Shown in pieces: positions 46,201-61,200 of a stretch of DNA of 64,000 nt. The DNA is from Gnetum montanum (Eukaryota; Streptophyta; Gnetopsida; Gnetales; Gnetaceae). The translations under genes and the position numbers were made by a program. Every line of letters starts with the position of its first letter. The first letter of the stretch is position 1. The DNA lies in NCBI GenBank assembly GCA_015680685.1, contig MNCI01019015.1, positions 27,316 to 91,315 of the forward strand, in the 5' to 3' direction. A model generated the notes under the pieces. That model was not told the origin of the DNA, ran no database searches, and saw nothing but the letters and a program-made list of their open reading frames with translations.

Positions 46201-49200
46201 TATATTTGTTTTTCTAATGTTTAAAATTGAAAGTTTCTCATGCTTATTCCTAAAAAATAAAATCCGTACATATTTTTTGCAGAATTTTACAAGTTTTTGT
46301 TGAACAAGTAAAAAAAGAAGAAGAAGAATATATTACTTAAAAAGATTTGAAGCACATTGAGATTAGTCCTAGGATCTTAAGGATCAACCAAGATGATAGG
46401 ATCAACTTTTTAATAAAATAATAATCTTAAGGCAACAATCTAATCTTGTCTTCTGAAATAAAAATTATAATAATATAAGGTACAAAGACTCTGGCAATGA
46501 AATCCCATTTTAAATATCACATTCTCTTTCTAATTTTTGACTGCAGGGCACCACACTCTATCTAGATTGATTTTTGTTCCTTAAAATGTTCTTTGATTTT
46601 TTTTCCTTGAATCCAATTCTGAGCAGTTGTAAGATCTTGTAAAGATTTTGGCATAATAAAATTCTGCAAGTTGACCATGATATGTTGTCAAAAAATGGGG
46701 GGATAAAGTTACCAAGTGGGTGAAACTTTTTCCAAACAGGAAAAGCAGTTCATTTCATGTTGTTAAAAAAAGAGAGTTTAATAAGACTGCTATTTTTCAG
46801 TTGAAGTGGATGAAGGTTTAAAATAATCATTTTTATGGCTTGATACAGGAAGTTCTATGCCATGTGAGAAATAAATGGTGAAATGTCTTATGAAGTTTTG
46901 TTTTTGTTTTATTTTGTTTATTGACACATTGCCATAGACAAAACTAATGAAGTTGTATGCTGTAGGTGCTACATTTGCAAAAGTCACAGCACAGAAGTCC
47001 AAAGGCATGCCACGGATTTCATTAGTTCTTGAAAACGTTACTGGTGATATATCAAGTGACACAATGGGAAATATTTCGGTGGAACTATTTAAAGCCTTCA
47101 AACAGAAATCTGAAGCTTAGGAAACTTAGGAAACTTAATATGATATTTTTAATAATCTAATACATACACCCTTTTGTCTATAATATTCAAAGGAATTGGT
47201 AGTTTGATTATATCAGCGTTCTTGTATTATGCTTACATTGGATAGCGACACAATAGAAGCAATAACACAAATGTAAGAAAAATAAAATCATAGGGTAGTG
47301 TAGCAGAGGATTGAATGTTGAGATAGATGATGTGTGTGTAGCATCATAAAGGAGGAAATGGAGTGTGTGGAAATGTGTTGTCACACACATTGGAAGTCAG
47401 ATATCCCTTAACGAAGGGTGGTCTTTTCTTCAGTTGGAAGGGGGATCTTATCCATAGTGTTAATTAGAGAGATTTTCCACTGGATTTACTTTCCAAATCA
47501 TGAGTACAATAGGCACAACACATTATTTCACAATGGTAGTCATTTTATAAGATAGAAATGGATATTAGAGGAGTACTGATGGCAATGATTTTGATATCAT
47601 AATACCATTGAACATGCTTTCCCAGAGAGAATTTGTGATTATTAATGGGAACTAGCTTCCTGTTGTCATTCCCTAGTCAATAGCTAAGCAGCCCCTGATC
47701 TTGCATTTGAAATCGTTATTACTCTTCTCTTGAAGAAGCTTATCGGCATGACCGTTTTATGGTATCAGTTAGTTTTTTAATGGATATTTGCTTTTTCGAG
47801 GTAAGGAAGTCCTAATTTAATTTGTAAATCTTGATTGTCTTTTCCCAAATCTGAACAAGCGAAAGGAAGATTTATTAACAGGAATATATATAATTTTTTA
47901 TTTCCCAGTTTTCATTTTGACCAAAATTACTCACAAAAGAATTCTTGTCTGTATTTGTGTCTTTTTCTTCATTTGAATCAGCAGAGGAAAAGGTTTCTAA
48001 GCTCATCACGAATTTGTCGGATGAAAGGGTATGCAGATTTTTCCACTCAAATTTTAGAAGAATTCTGTTTTTAATTTTTGGGTGATACTGATCCATAGCT
48101 ATTTACTCAAACCCCTTCTTCAACTTCTGTGGAACATATTTATTTGGAAAATTATTCAGAGTTTTGAAGAGCATAATATTATTGTATATTCTCTATTTGT
48201 GTAATGTCCATACCAACACTTTTATATTGCTGCCAAGTTCTGCATGCTTTTTCTAAGTTGCTGCACTATTACATTGTGGCTGGAATCATAGAAATAATAG
48301 TCTCATAATTTTCATTATAATGCATTCCTCAACTTTTTGAAATCAGGTTACAGTAAAAAAAAATACAGTGCAAAGCTCTGGGTCTTCTAATGTGGACTCT
48401 AGAAAGCATGAATTGCTTATCAGTCAACTACTTACCTTGAGGTGGTTCAGCCAACTTGAGATAGTAAATTGATGGGTCATGATTGATAGGAAAAATGTTG
48501 GTTTTGGATATCATATGATATAACATGGATTTATGATGTTTGTGTGAGAGCAGCTAGGTAAAGGCTGCAAAGGAAAGTTTGCATGACCGTAAGTAAGCCC
48601 CATTCTTATGTTACTTTCGTTTGCTATTTCTGTAATGGATGTCAAATTGGAAAAATGCCCCCTAGATTCTTCTAGGAAGAATATGGGTGGTTGATTGATT
48701 TATGAAAAGTTGGAAACATTTTTTTCTAGAGTTATGTATTAGAATATGTTTCATTTTCTTATAATATGTTACAATGGTTGCATAACTTGTATTGTGCAAC
48801 ATACGTGGTGGAATCTTTATCTAAATAGTTGTATGACTTCTATCCATTAATTTTGATGATGACTTTAAAAATGTTTGCCATGCAAAATTTGTAATGGCCA
48901 TTTTTTATCTTTTGACATATGCAAGTTGTTAAATGCCAATTATTATTATATAGTTGTTATTTGTTGCATTTGCTTTCTCAGATAAGCTATGAGATTTGAT
49001 CCAGTAGGTCTAGGTAGAAAGTAGGTTAACAATACACTGGCAATGCATTTTCATATTATTGCTTCTGTTTGTTAACCTAAAATCCTATTATTTCTTGGTT
49101 GAATTTGAGCGTACACAACTAGTTCACAAATATTTTGGCAAAGATGATCTGTATGCAGGGGCCAACTAGTTCAAGGTGTGGCATTTCTTGTTATTTGTGT

Positions 49201-52200
49201 TCTTTGGCAAGTTTAATTTATTGCCTTCATCATCATCATCATCCTCAACATCATCCTATCCTTATTCCAACTACATGGGATAGGCTATATGTGTGAGAGA
49301 TGTCCCAGGGTAGTGGTTCTCCTGGGCTCTCCCCATGGTTCGGGGGCCATGGAACACTTTGAGGCACCCTCGGGTGACTCAAGTGTTAGAAAACCCATCC
49401 CGGCTTCGCAGTCCCAAGTTAGTGTCAGGATACCCTCCTGATGTAACTCTCTTTTAGTCCTCTTCACTCTACCCTTACGTGGAGAACTACATGGCCCTGA
49501 TTCTACGGTGGTCGTAGATGTGTAGGTAGCCAGGACTAGATAGTTTTGGTGCTGTGCCAGGCTACACCTTGTGCCAGATCGTTAGGGATCTGGGGGTGAG
49601 GCACCCTCCCTTGTAGATGCATCGTTTCCCCCTCCACCAATGTTGTCTACAGGGGTTGCTTGTGTGCTTGTTTGCATGGTCCTTGTTTGAAGTTGGTTAC
49701 TGTCTGTGAGGTGTGTTCCTATGAATGCATAATAAGAAGCAGTGTTGTTGCTTGCTTGCACTCATATTTGGGTTGCTTGCTTGCTTGAGGCGTATTCCCT
49801 AGGTCTTCCATCCCAGATCCATTGGATCTTAGTGAATTCCCTGGGGTGCTGGACAACGTAGGGGCAACGTTGTTATAGATGGTATCAGAGCGTTTTTGAA
49901 ATTGTGTTGCGATATGCATGTGCTGGTTGGTTGTGTTTCTCCATTGAGGTTGTTCTATTAATTATTCCTTCGGATTGATGCCTAAGTGATCTAGGATCAT
50001 ATCCTTATGTATTTTTTGAAGAGTTGTCTTATGGCATCATTTTTATGCTCTTCATGAAGGGACAGATGTTATATTGCGAGCAACTGATATATGTTGCTCT
50101 CCTTGAGGATGTATACGATTGTGTTGTGGTATTGTCCTCCACTTGTTTACTTATGGTTGGACTAATTATGGTTTTACATGATTTTGTAGAGGAGAGTTCT
50201 ATTGGCAACTCAAGAATCTTGTTGCTCAAGGATCTCTCATCTCTGGTCTCTAGTGATTCATTTGGGATGAATCAGACCTAGTCTCCGCTTTGGTCTCCAC
50301 CCAGATGACATGTATCGAGATGGCATTGATTGAATTGTGCAGGATATGATATCCTTGCACTCCCACTCACCCTAGATATAGTGAGTATGGGAAATACAAA
50401 TTGGGATATGTTGGTCCTTAGGTACCTTAGGATGGAGGGCCTTCGAACATGTGCTTTTGGTTAGCCTTGTTCTGGGTGGACTAAGATTGTTGCCGGTAGA
50501 CTTCGTACGTTTGTGTTTGCGATTGTATGTTTGCGTATGCGTGTGTTCTTGGTTGTGCTTTCAAATTCTGCATGCACGTCACCTTCGTCGTGTCTATCAT
50601 TCGTAACGCAAGGCTTTGTGTTCCACGTGATATGATGACTTATTGTTGGGATTGTTGAGGATGCATTTTGAGGCCATTTGTGCCATCCCAAAGCCAAATG
50701 TTTGTTGTCTTGTTTTGACAATCTCTTGTGTGTGAGGCATGATTGCCCTTGTTGCTGATCTTTTGCGAGTTGTGCACCCTTGTTTGAGCTGGTTGTGTTG
50801 CCCTTTGGTTTGTGGCATCACTCTTTTGGCTGGTGACATTTCTTTGGTCACTTCGATTTGAAGACTACTGGTGTGGGTCATCCTATTGATGGTTCTTGTT
50901 GAGACCACACGTCTATTGATGAGAGTCTTCTTGTGGATGCATCGTCCTTGATGTTGCGCATCGTATTGAGAATTGGTTTTATGAAGACCTGTTGTTGGCT
51001 AAACCTTGGTCTTCCACCTCATTATTGAGTTGAGATATGGATTCTTGGTTACCATGTCTCTTATGATTGTGTTGAGATTTTGGTCTTGGTTTGAACAAGT
51101 GTCAGTGGCTGTGAATGGTCGTTATATATGAATCTTGGAATTCTGAGAGTGTCCTAGCTTTCTTTGGGCGTGCCTTGTTGAATTTTCTTGTTTGAGTGTA
51201 CCTAATTGGTCCATCAATGCTTTGCATGATCGATCTCTATGCGGGTTGTTGAGGTCTTGCTCTTTTATGATGTTGCGAGAGTGATATTACTTTATTATAT
51301 GATCATGCTTGATGGTTGTTTATGAGGCTGATGTGCTGACCATGCTCCTGCTAACTTGTTTGTTTTTGAGCTATTGTCTTAGTCTTTGCAGGCAGCATAG
51401 GTACAAAGATGTGGCCAGTGGTGACCTCAGTTGATTCTGTGAGCACTATGTCTATGGGGAAGATATGTGCTCTTGAGACCTTCATGAATTGATTATTTGG
51501 TCTCAGAATCCCAACATTGGGTTGTGGATTTATCAGTACTTTGGCTGTGATGAATCAGCAGGTACATCATGATTTGTTTGTGTTGGGTGAGCACTAATAG
51601 AGGACGGTGATTCATCCTAAACCCTAATGATATCGAGTTGGCAGATAGCATGAAATGGTATCCATGGCCATGCCGGATATTGATGGCCCAGGAGTGGCCA
51701 GTGCCTTGAGGTCCCACTGTGGCAGGTGGTGGATACTTAGTTGGTGTGTTCCATTATTCGATTGTTGTGCTCGTGTCCCGAATCGTTTTCGTTCGATGGC
51801 AGTCGTGCAGTGAGTGTAGTGTGATAGTTTATCATGTACGTTTTGAGATAGTGGATGCAATATGACAGATGATCGTGTATCTTCCGTGGCAGAGATAGGT
51901 TTTTCTCAAAATAGCATGGTTCTTCTTGGTATGCTCCTGGTGGCCTAAACCTTTTAGCTTAGGATGGGCTGGGGTAGTTTGTCCAATAGCCTTTAGGCCT
52001 GGATAGCATTCCCAAACATCATGTATGTTCTTACTAAATGTATTCCTATCCTCGGGTGTAAATGTAACATTGTGATATTCTCAGTTTGACACTTCATGCA
52101 CACAAAAATGCTATACGTTATTGCCTTATGTGGGTCAGTTGTCTCCTTGTTGTAGGCCTATGTCACACTTTGTGACAAGGCCAAGCTTGATGTATGGTGT

Positions 52201-55200
52201 TTCCTGGTGCTTGTTTTTTTTGAAGCACCTTCCCTATATGTTGTAAATGGCCTCTGTGCCTTGATATATAAATCTGCTGGAAACCTCATGGAAAATTCAA
52301 TGGTTGTGATATGGTGTTGTAATGAGCAGGCCAAGGCATGTCCTTGCCCATGGTGCTCTTGAATTGATGCCTCGTGTTCTTTGTGATATTGGCATGCCTT
52401 GATGGTATGCCCTTCGGTGAATGCTCTTGAGACAGGAAAAATCTTGGGAACACTTCCTCTTGTGTTCCTGAACTGGCAGAAATCTTACCTGCAGTTAATC
52501 GATGGTGGTATGTAGCTCGAAATACAAACAAATTGGCTTGATGTGCTTGATCTTGATAGCGGTTGGTTCACTGTGGCCATGTGAATTACAATGGCAGATT
52601 AAAATTCAAATCAATGTGATGCTGTGATGTCTAGCTGTGGAGTAGAGTTGAGTTCTGGGTATCATCACCTAGACTCCCTCTTCCATGCTGGATGTGATCG
52701 TGGGGCAGCATCGCAGATGTTGGGATGGTGGTCCATCCTTGAATAAATGATGTTACCGATACAAAAATGGTGACTTCTCTTGGTAGACTTGCATGGTGAT
52801 CTTGAATGCGCTCAAAAACACTTGAGCCTATGCTCTCATGATTGGGGGCATTTGGTGCTTCGTGGATGATGGCGTGCTTTCGTGACCAGTTGCTTTGGTG
52901 CTTCGGACGGCTATGATGCGCTCTCATGACTTGGGACTCGTTGTGCCTAGCAGGTTATGGTGTATTGCTGAATCTCCTATGTGTACATTGTTCCTTATGT
53001 ACACTAATGTATCACACCGTCCCTTCCTAATGTATTATCCCATGTCTTTGGTGATGTTAATTCATGTTAGTGTCCTCACCTCTCTGGTGGGACAACATGG
53101 CTGAGCACGATGTTACTTGGTGATTCTCTAATTCTGTGAGGGATCATTCTCCATTCCGGTGGATGCCCTCTTTAGTTCTTGAAATAATATGGCAGGTGGT
53201 ATTGAGACAGTTGTTTCCTAGATGGGATCTAGAAGTAGTTGATGTTTGGGGACTTGTTCCTATCAATTGGCCCATGTTTGCAAACTCTTGGGGCTTGTTT
53301 GCAGAGTCAGAATGTTGTTACCCTGGTGAAATCCATGGAACCTCCTTTGTGAGGTTGTGTTGTTGATGTACCAAAATGTATAAATGTTCCTTCTTGTAAG
53401 CAAGGCATGATCGTATGTACTCTCTCAATTTTGGGGGCTCCATAGGGACTTCCTTGTTGGGGGTTCTTTGATCGACCACCCTTATTGTAAACCCTTCGGG
53501 GATGAATTGTGTACTATTTTGAGTTGTAGTTGATGTTGGTGAAAGCCCATTCTTTGTAAAACTATCATGAGGACCTAGTCCTCCTATGGGCAAAATGTTC
53601 TTGTTGACTTGCGTTTGTTGTTTGGGCTGAATTGTAATAGGCAATGGTGCAGCCTTGTGCACCACAATTGTTGTAAATGGGCTTGATTGGGATGTATGAA
53701 ACAAAAACCCAGATCTTCCAAGATGAAACAGAAATTTCTCATGATAAATTTTAAGGGATGAACTCCTTTGCGTCTCGGGTTGTCTCAAGGTGGAATCAAA
53801 TTTGGGTAAGACTTCTGAACCCATGTCTTCCCTCAGTTGGTAATGGTTCGACGAGATGGTTCTATTGGCTATGCGGACTACTTGGGTGTGCATCAGGGGT
53901 AAGGTGCAGCTAGGTAGCTATACTTGCCTATGGAGGAAACCTCTCAAAGAGGATCCTTCCTTCAAATTCAAACATCAAATGGAAGGTGTTGATCAAGAAT
54001 TGCGGTTGTTCTTGATGTGGTGGGAAAATTCAAATTCTGCGAACCTCGATGTTCCTTGGAGAATTCATGATTGTGGTTGCCCTCGGAGGTGACTCTATAT
54101 TCTTCCCTAAACCAAGTGTTCAGAAAATGGTGCTTGTCCCATAGATTGGAGTGGGGAGGATTGCTTGTATGTTGCAAGTGCGGTTGATCCTTCCCCATGA
54201 ACGGGTATTATGGTTGCAATTGATGATGTGCTTGCGGTTGGCATGAGGCTTGTGTATGGAGGCTTGTCCTAGGGTTGGCTGCCCAACACACCCTCCACTT
54301 GATCTAACATTCGAGCAGGCATTCTCGATGTTGGACAATGGCATAAGTTGATGAAAATTTGGACTTGTTTGTTATGATGGCTTCTTGGAGAATTTTTCCA
54401 AACAAAATTTGGATCTTTTCTCTTGTTGTGGGAATGGGATACTATTGGATGTGAAATTGAGAAATGCAATGCTAGTGGTCTACGGACGACAAGGTCAAGC
54501 TCAAAAGATTTGCCCTTGTACCTTGTTTTGAAGGGAGAACATGCTTGACTCCCTTCATACTAGCTTGAATAGATATGATGAAAAAAATGGCATGGTACAG
54601 ATGCACGTGGATTCAGTGCTTGAATGATTGCATTGGTGAGATCCCATGGGTCTGGATGCGAGTAGCAGAACTTGGAGTTCTGGCATGCGTGAGTTGCTTG
54701 CGGAGACATGGCTCTTTGGAGCAGGTTCTCCCTCTCGGTTGGATGTTCCCAAGTCCATCACCATGGGTAGTGGCCTTGGTGAGCCCTTAAGATCGATTAA
54801 AAAAAAAATCGATGGGTGCTGAGATGCCATTCATGAAGGAACTCAGCTGGAGTTGTGGAAGAAGAGCTGTCTTCTTGCATAGGTACGGGTCTACGCAAGA
54901 AGATAAGTCTTTAGACCTAAGAAGGGACGGATCTAGGGGACGCCTTAGAAACGTTGGCCCTTTGGGTTGGACTACTCCTGCGTGTCACAGAGTTGGGAAG
55001 TCTTTGAGATTCCTCCAAGTGTCCCTTTGTGTTTCATGCAAGGCATTGGATGGAAGGACGTATCAAGTGTTGGGGTTGGTACCTTCCTTCAAGCTTGGTG
55101 TCAAATGAATTGACGCATTCCCTGGAGTTGACAGAGTTCCAAACCCATGCTTAAAGTGTATTCTCGAAGTTATCCTAGGCTTTGCTCTGAGGACATCGTT

Positions 55201-58200
55201 TCTTTGTGTGGGGGAGGATTGTGAGAGATGTCCTAGGGTAGTGGTTCTCCTGGGCTCTCCCCATGTTTCGGGGGCCATGGAACACTTTGAGGCACCCTCG
55301 GGTGAGTCAAGTGTTAAAAAACCCATCCCAACATTGTGGTACCAAGTAAGCATCAGGATACCCTCCTGATGCAACTCTCTTTCAGTCCTCTTCACTCTAC
55401 CTTCACGTGGAGAACTACATGGCCCTGATTCTACGATGGTCGTAGATATGTAGGCAGCTAGGACTGGATAGTTTTGGTGCAGTGCTAGGCCACACCTTGT
55501 ACCAGATTGTGAGGGATCTGGGGGTGAGGCATCCTCCCTTGTAGATGCATCGTTTCCCCCTCCACCGATGTTGTCTACAGGGGTTGCTTGTGTGCTTATT
55601 TGCATGGTCCTCATTTGAAGTTGGTTACTATCCATGAGGTGCATTCCTATGAATGCATAATAAGAAGCGGTGTTGTTGCTTGCTTGCACTCATATTTGGG
55701 TTGCTTGCTTGCTTGAGGCGTATTCCCCAGGTCTTCCACCCCAGATCCATTGGATCTTAGTGAATTCCTTGGGGTGCCGGACAACGTAGGGGCAATGTTG
55801 TTACAATATGAGTTCTTTTACACCGTTCACTTTTATTAAGGGCCAAATAAGCATTAATATATAAATCTTGGATGTATTTCTTTACTGGTATTGATACTAA
55901 TATTTTATTATGTCTATGTAGCCCCCAAGGATTTGTTAGAGAAATGTATGTGTGCAAAATACATTAGTAGCAATAAATCTTGAGTACAATAGATGTATGA
56001 AATATTCATGTAACTTGAACACATCTTCTATATAATTCCCTAGAACTAACACTGGTAGCTTGAATAGCTCATACAAAGATTGGCCAGAGATTTGCTATTT
56101 CCTTTTGAAAAAATTTGTTTTGCAACATTCTAATGATACATGTTGCCCACTTTCTACTACTTGTAGTAAGCACAATTGACATATTTTGTCTTCATGATGC
56201 TCATTGTTTCATTTTATAGTTTCAACTCAGATATGGTGTGATTCATTTTTACTTTGCTAATTTGTGCTCTTATGGATATTGGAATTGTTGCATGTAAATA
56301 TTTTGTTTCATCATGTTTGCCACCTCTAATATTTTGCTAGTAAAATTGATTTTTTTTTGTATTTGTGTCTCATTTTACCATCTCTCTAAAACTTTCTATG
56401 TAAAAAGTTTCCAAGCTTGTTCTAAATTTAGTATTTTATCAATATTAACAATACCCTATTTTCATAGCTATAATCATCCTTCATGGAACCACCTTTGTTG
56501 TTGAGATTTGTGAATGCTCTCTTTTTAGATCTTATTATTATTTTTATTATTTAAGTAGAATGTTAAGAACTGATACATTGCTTCATCTTCCAATAGCAAC
56601 AAATTAGCTTCTAATAAAAGTACTGCATATGGGACTTGAGAGTTTTCACGTTGAATTCCTCAAACAAGAATTGTTTTTGAAGTTTTTCAATTTTCTTCTA
56701 TAATTTTGATTAATACTGGGGCCACATTTGTTCTTCATTGTATAAAAAGCCTTCCAGCCATATGCAGCTCCTTGTGATAGACAATGCTTCCACTATAACT
56801 TTGAGAGCATTTTACTCCCAAATATTGGTATGTGTCTACAATCTCAAGTCTTTTATTATTTAGCTGGAAAGTGTAATCTCTGTTATTAGTTCCAAAATTT
56901 AGTGCTTTTGTTTTGTCAACATTTACCTTCATTTTTGTACATTCACAATTTTTTTTATTGTTGATGCAACATTGTTTTTAACCTTGTTTCTGAATTTGCA
57001 GGTAGTACTACATCATTTGCAAAGATTGAAAGTTGTGTGCATGAATGATCCACTTTAATGGCATGATTTGTAGGTACCTCTCTAATTCACTCTTTTAGTT
57101 CATCAATAAAAATGTCAAATAATATTGATGAAATTTGACAACCTTGCATCCATAGCTTTTCTAGAAGCTAGTTTCTCAATTCCCTCCACTATTTCATCAT
57201 ATTTAAACTGTAAAATATTTGGGAGCATGCAACTAGTTATGGTATTTGTCTCATGACGAAACAGATTTTTTCTAGAATCCTTTTGTCAATGCAATGACAA
57301 ATGCAAATGGAATATAATTGCTTTGAGAAACTTTATTTCTAAAAAGTTTTCAAAAATTTCATAGACTTTGCTTTATCATTTGCACCATATTGTTTTGATC
57401 CTCATTTAAAAATTTTCTTTCTTTTTTTCTTTTGAAGCAATCTCATGTAGTCCTTATTCAAAGCTTCTTTATTATAGGGATTTTTGATAGCTAACTTTGC
57501 TTGCAAACATTCTTCAACAAGCCAATTTTTCTTACTCAAACTTTTTCTTGCAGCCTCTAGTAATATGTTTTCTAACCAATCGTAAAACTTTATTTTCAAC
57601 AAATTTTGTACCTCTTGATGAAAAGATTCTATATCTGTAGCTGTAATACGTTTTCTTATTTTCTATTATTGCATATAGTTAGAATGCCTTCTTTTAATGG
57701 AAAAGTGTAGAAAATGATGCGAAAACTCAATTAAGTTACCACTAACTTAAAAGTCAATGATTTCTAGTACATTTTGAGGTGTGGTTAGAAGTAAATTAAT
57801 ACATAAACATTTTTCTTCTTTTTCAAATGTAAATCTTGAGTTTGATGGAAATTTTTGAATCCCATTTAAATTGATAAGATCAAGGCATGGTCCCCATTCT
57901 AACATGTACTTTCTGTTTTGATTTGTTTTGGTATCCTTTAATGTTCTTTTCCATCCATTTCTAATTTTATCATAATATTGCATATATAGCCATTCTTGAT
58001 TATTCTATCACTCCAGAATATCAATTTTCTTAGAACCAGTCATTGCACTAAAGTCACTATATATATAAACTTTACCTTCTAATTTAAATTCTGTTACATC
58101 TCATCCTTAATATTGAAAAAGGGGGGTGGGCTGGGGTGTGGGGGGTGTTTTTTTGGTTGTTAATAAACTTAGCTTTGCATAATATGTTGTATCTTGTGGG

Positions 58201-61200
58201 TGAAAGTAATAAAAAGCAAGGAATATAGGGCATTTTCTTTGAATAATCTCCAACCAAATATATTGTTTATATTTCGTTACCATTTGAAACCTTCTTTTTT
58301 TGAGAATACAAGATAATCCTCTTGATGGTCTTCCTTGTTTGCAAGATCTAACACTTGCTGCCTATTCTACTAAAATCAGGCAACTCAAAATTTTCAGAAT
58401 TTTTTTCTTCTCAAGTTGTAACCACTTTAAAAATGTCAAAATTCTTTAAAGACCCAATATTATACAGTGCACTCATTTTAGTGGCAATGCCACCATCCAT
58501 ATTCAGAAATCGATAGTGCAAAGTGTTCAGGTATTTTTTTGAAAATGCCATACCTTTGATTATTACAATATACACAGTATTTGGAGAAGTTAACTTACCC
58601 TTTGCTTGTGTTGCTTTTACCTTTTTCTATTCTTTTGTTTTCTGTGCAAACTCTTCTTTTGTGAGATCATCATTGGTCTAATTTTTTTTTTGTGCTAAAC
58701 TTTTCTCCAAGTAGTTGAATCACTAAACTTCATAATAATATGACATGGTTTATGACTTTTGAATCTTGTGATAAACATCCAAGATTGTATCAACCAAGTT
58801 GGAGAGGTGCGTTATATATCACCTTTTGCTTTGTAGTTATGATGTTCATGGTACAAATGAGATTTTCAAAGTCACTATTATGGTGATCCATCACTATTGT
58901 TTGTTATTTTATTAGCATCTTTTGCTTCTTCGGTGTTCCTTTTTGTTCTTGCATCCATTTTGAGATCATTTCTTGATTTTAAATAAATGTTTGCTATCTA
59001 TCTTCAATGGCTTTTTGCTTTTCAAATAAGCCTTTTAGTTGAATGGCAATCTCTTGTAGTTTAGACTTAGTAATTGGTGCTATATCTTTGATGAAGTCAA
59101 GTAGCAAAAGTCACTTTGCTAACCCTCAATGAAGAAACAAATCCCTCATTAGGAAACTTTACTTGGAAAATCCTTTGCAAAGCTTTGGAAAATTCTCTAC
59201 TTTTGGAAAACCTCTACAAAGGCTTAGAATACCCTTTGCAAAGCTTTAGATCCTTTGCACAGCCTTCGAAAACCCTCTCACTTCTCACTCTCTCCTTAGA
59301 AGCTTTCAAATCCAAGTAAACCAAGTATGTTTTGGTCTACCTCTTTATTGGTTCCCCTCAACTTCAGTAAAGTGGCCTCTTCTAACATGTGTATTCTCTT
59401 GTTTTCTTAGAACATGACTAAACCATCTAAGAAAACTTTCCTTAATATTCTCATCTACCAGTGCTGCTCCCTAATATTTCCTAATAATAGAGTTGATTCG
59501 ATCTTTCTTAGTGACATCCAACATCCACCTTAGCATACACATTTGTGCCACATGCATACATTGAAATTGATGCTTTTTGATAGATCAACATTCTACACCA
59601 CAAAAGATCATAGGCCTGATAACAATTATGTAGAACTTACCTTTCAATGTAGTAGGGAAATTTAATTTCTTGTGTTACTAATAAGATTGTTGTTTGCATT
59701 ATAAGAATTCAAGTTAGCATTTTAGCGCTTCCATTGCTCTACTCGTAAAATATTCCTACTAGCTTCAACTATTATTATTATATAAGTGGCTATCATATAA
59801 TATTATTGATGAAGGCTAATTAAATCATGTGTAGAATGTCAAGATGTATGTATACAAACACATTTAATGAGATGATGATTTATTAAATAAATGGATACAA
59901 GGAGATGCAACTTTTCATGAGAGTTGTGTCCCACTTTTACATGATATATAAGGAGAGATCATAATCCCTGAACAAGCATGAATCATGAAGCATATATGTG
60001 AAAAAGGGAGATAAGAAAGTTTCATTTGTAATGGGCAAAGGATGAGGTCTAAAGAACAAAGATGAAGGATGAGATATAAAGTATTTAGAGGTGAAGGATG
60101 AGGCTTAAAGAATAGAAACGAACGAGGGGATTTGAAGTATAGAGGTGATAAGAATAGAGATGGTAGCTAATGGATTATGAGATATGTCATGCAAAACAAA
60201 ATGATGTAACAAAGAAGTGCACATATATGTATGAAGAAAGAATGTAGAGAAACTCACAAGAGAAAAAAATCTTGAATGAAGAAAAGAAGCTCTTGAAGAT
60301 GAGTGAAAAGAAACCAAGTTAATGTGATTGATTGTTTTGAAGAGTTGGTTAGAAAAAGATCAATTTGTAAAGAAACAGATGAAAGAATATTAATCGATAA
60401 GGAGCATGGATGATAGAAGAACGGCATGTGTAGAGAAGATAGAAACAGAGATGAAGTTTCTTGTCTCTTGCATAGTAACAACAAATCCACAACTTTCATC
60501 TTCCAAAGGCTATAGAAATTTCCATTGAATTTTTGAACAAGAGCCATATTTGAATCTATAACTCCCACGCAAGCAGGAAACTCTGAAAAAGGAAACTAAA
60601 AAATCCATGAGAATCCAAAGAAACATCTTAACATTTACCTACCCACTTGCTTTTTTGTTACTGCAAGCAACACCATTGCAACCTGGAATTCCTACAGCTC
60701 CCACTTTAGGATGTTCGTAAATTTTGTTTTCTGTAAAACTACACCTTTGCACCATTGAATCTTGTTCCACCTTGCATAAAAGAACCTGCCACAAAGAAAA
60801 CCAACAAGTTTACAATCTCTCTTTGATACCACTATGTTGGATAAAAATAGCACAGTGGAGTAGATGTACTAGAAAAATGTTTGCTTGTAAGAGAAAACAC
60901 AAAAATAACACTACACTAGTGATAAATTTTGAAGATAATGAACAAATTGCAAGGTTGAAATCAAACTAGAACAATAGAAGCAAAATGACAAATGAGGAAC
61001 AAAAGATTTATAAGGTAAAACCCTTAAAGAACAAAGCAGAAATCTCCGTAGGAGAAGTGCAACTCTCATTGTTCAATTGATCTAAACAAGGTGTTCATAT
61101 ACAATGACCAAGGGACTTGGCCTTTAAATTAGTAAAACAATGTTACAAATTCTAATCTAGAAAGATTTGGAAGTTGTTGTTCTAGAAGGATCACAACAAT

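Larger units (their letters stand above)
49292..55805 (+). mobile_element. LARD-like non-autonomous LTR retrotransposon (complete, coding-poor)
   Basis: Two LTRs (49,292-49,877 and 55,222-55,805) start TGTGAGAGATG; the right one ends TTACA and the left TTATA. Both flanks carry ATATG (49,287-49,291 and 55,806-55,810), an exact 5-bp duplication. A tRNA-iMet primer site TGGTATCAGAGC lies at 49,880-49,891 and a polypurine tract TGGGGGAGGA at 55,211-55,220. The 5.3-kb interior has no recognisable gag or pol in any frame and is visibly rich in T and G on the plus strand. By hand the LTRs differ at about 46 of 585 positions, mostly transitions. It would need proteins from another element. Confidence 0.92.

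Noticed and set aside
53318-53893. 191-codon minus-strand frame inside the LARD
   Set aside because: The minus strand here is A/C-rich, which lowers stop frequency. No motif or family was recognised, and other long antisense frames in the element have the same cause.
55063-55689. 208-codon minus-strand frame at the LARD 3' end
   Set aside because: Most of it lies in the 3' LTR, and part of it recurs in the 5' LTR (49,285-49,467). It is LTR sequence read backwards, not a gene.
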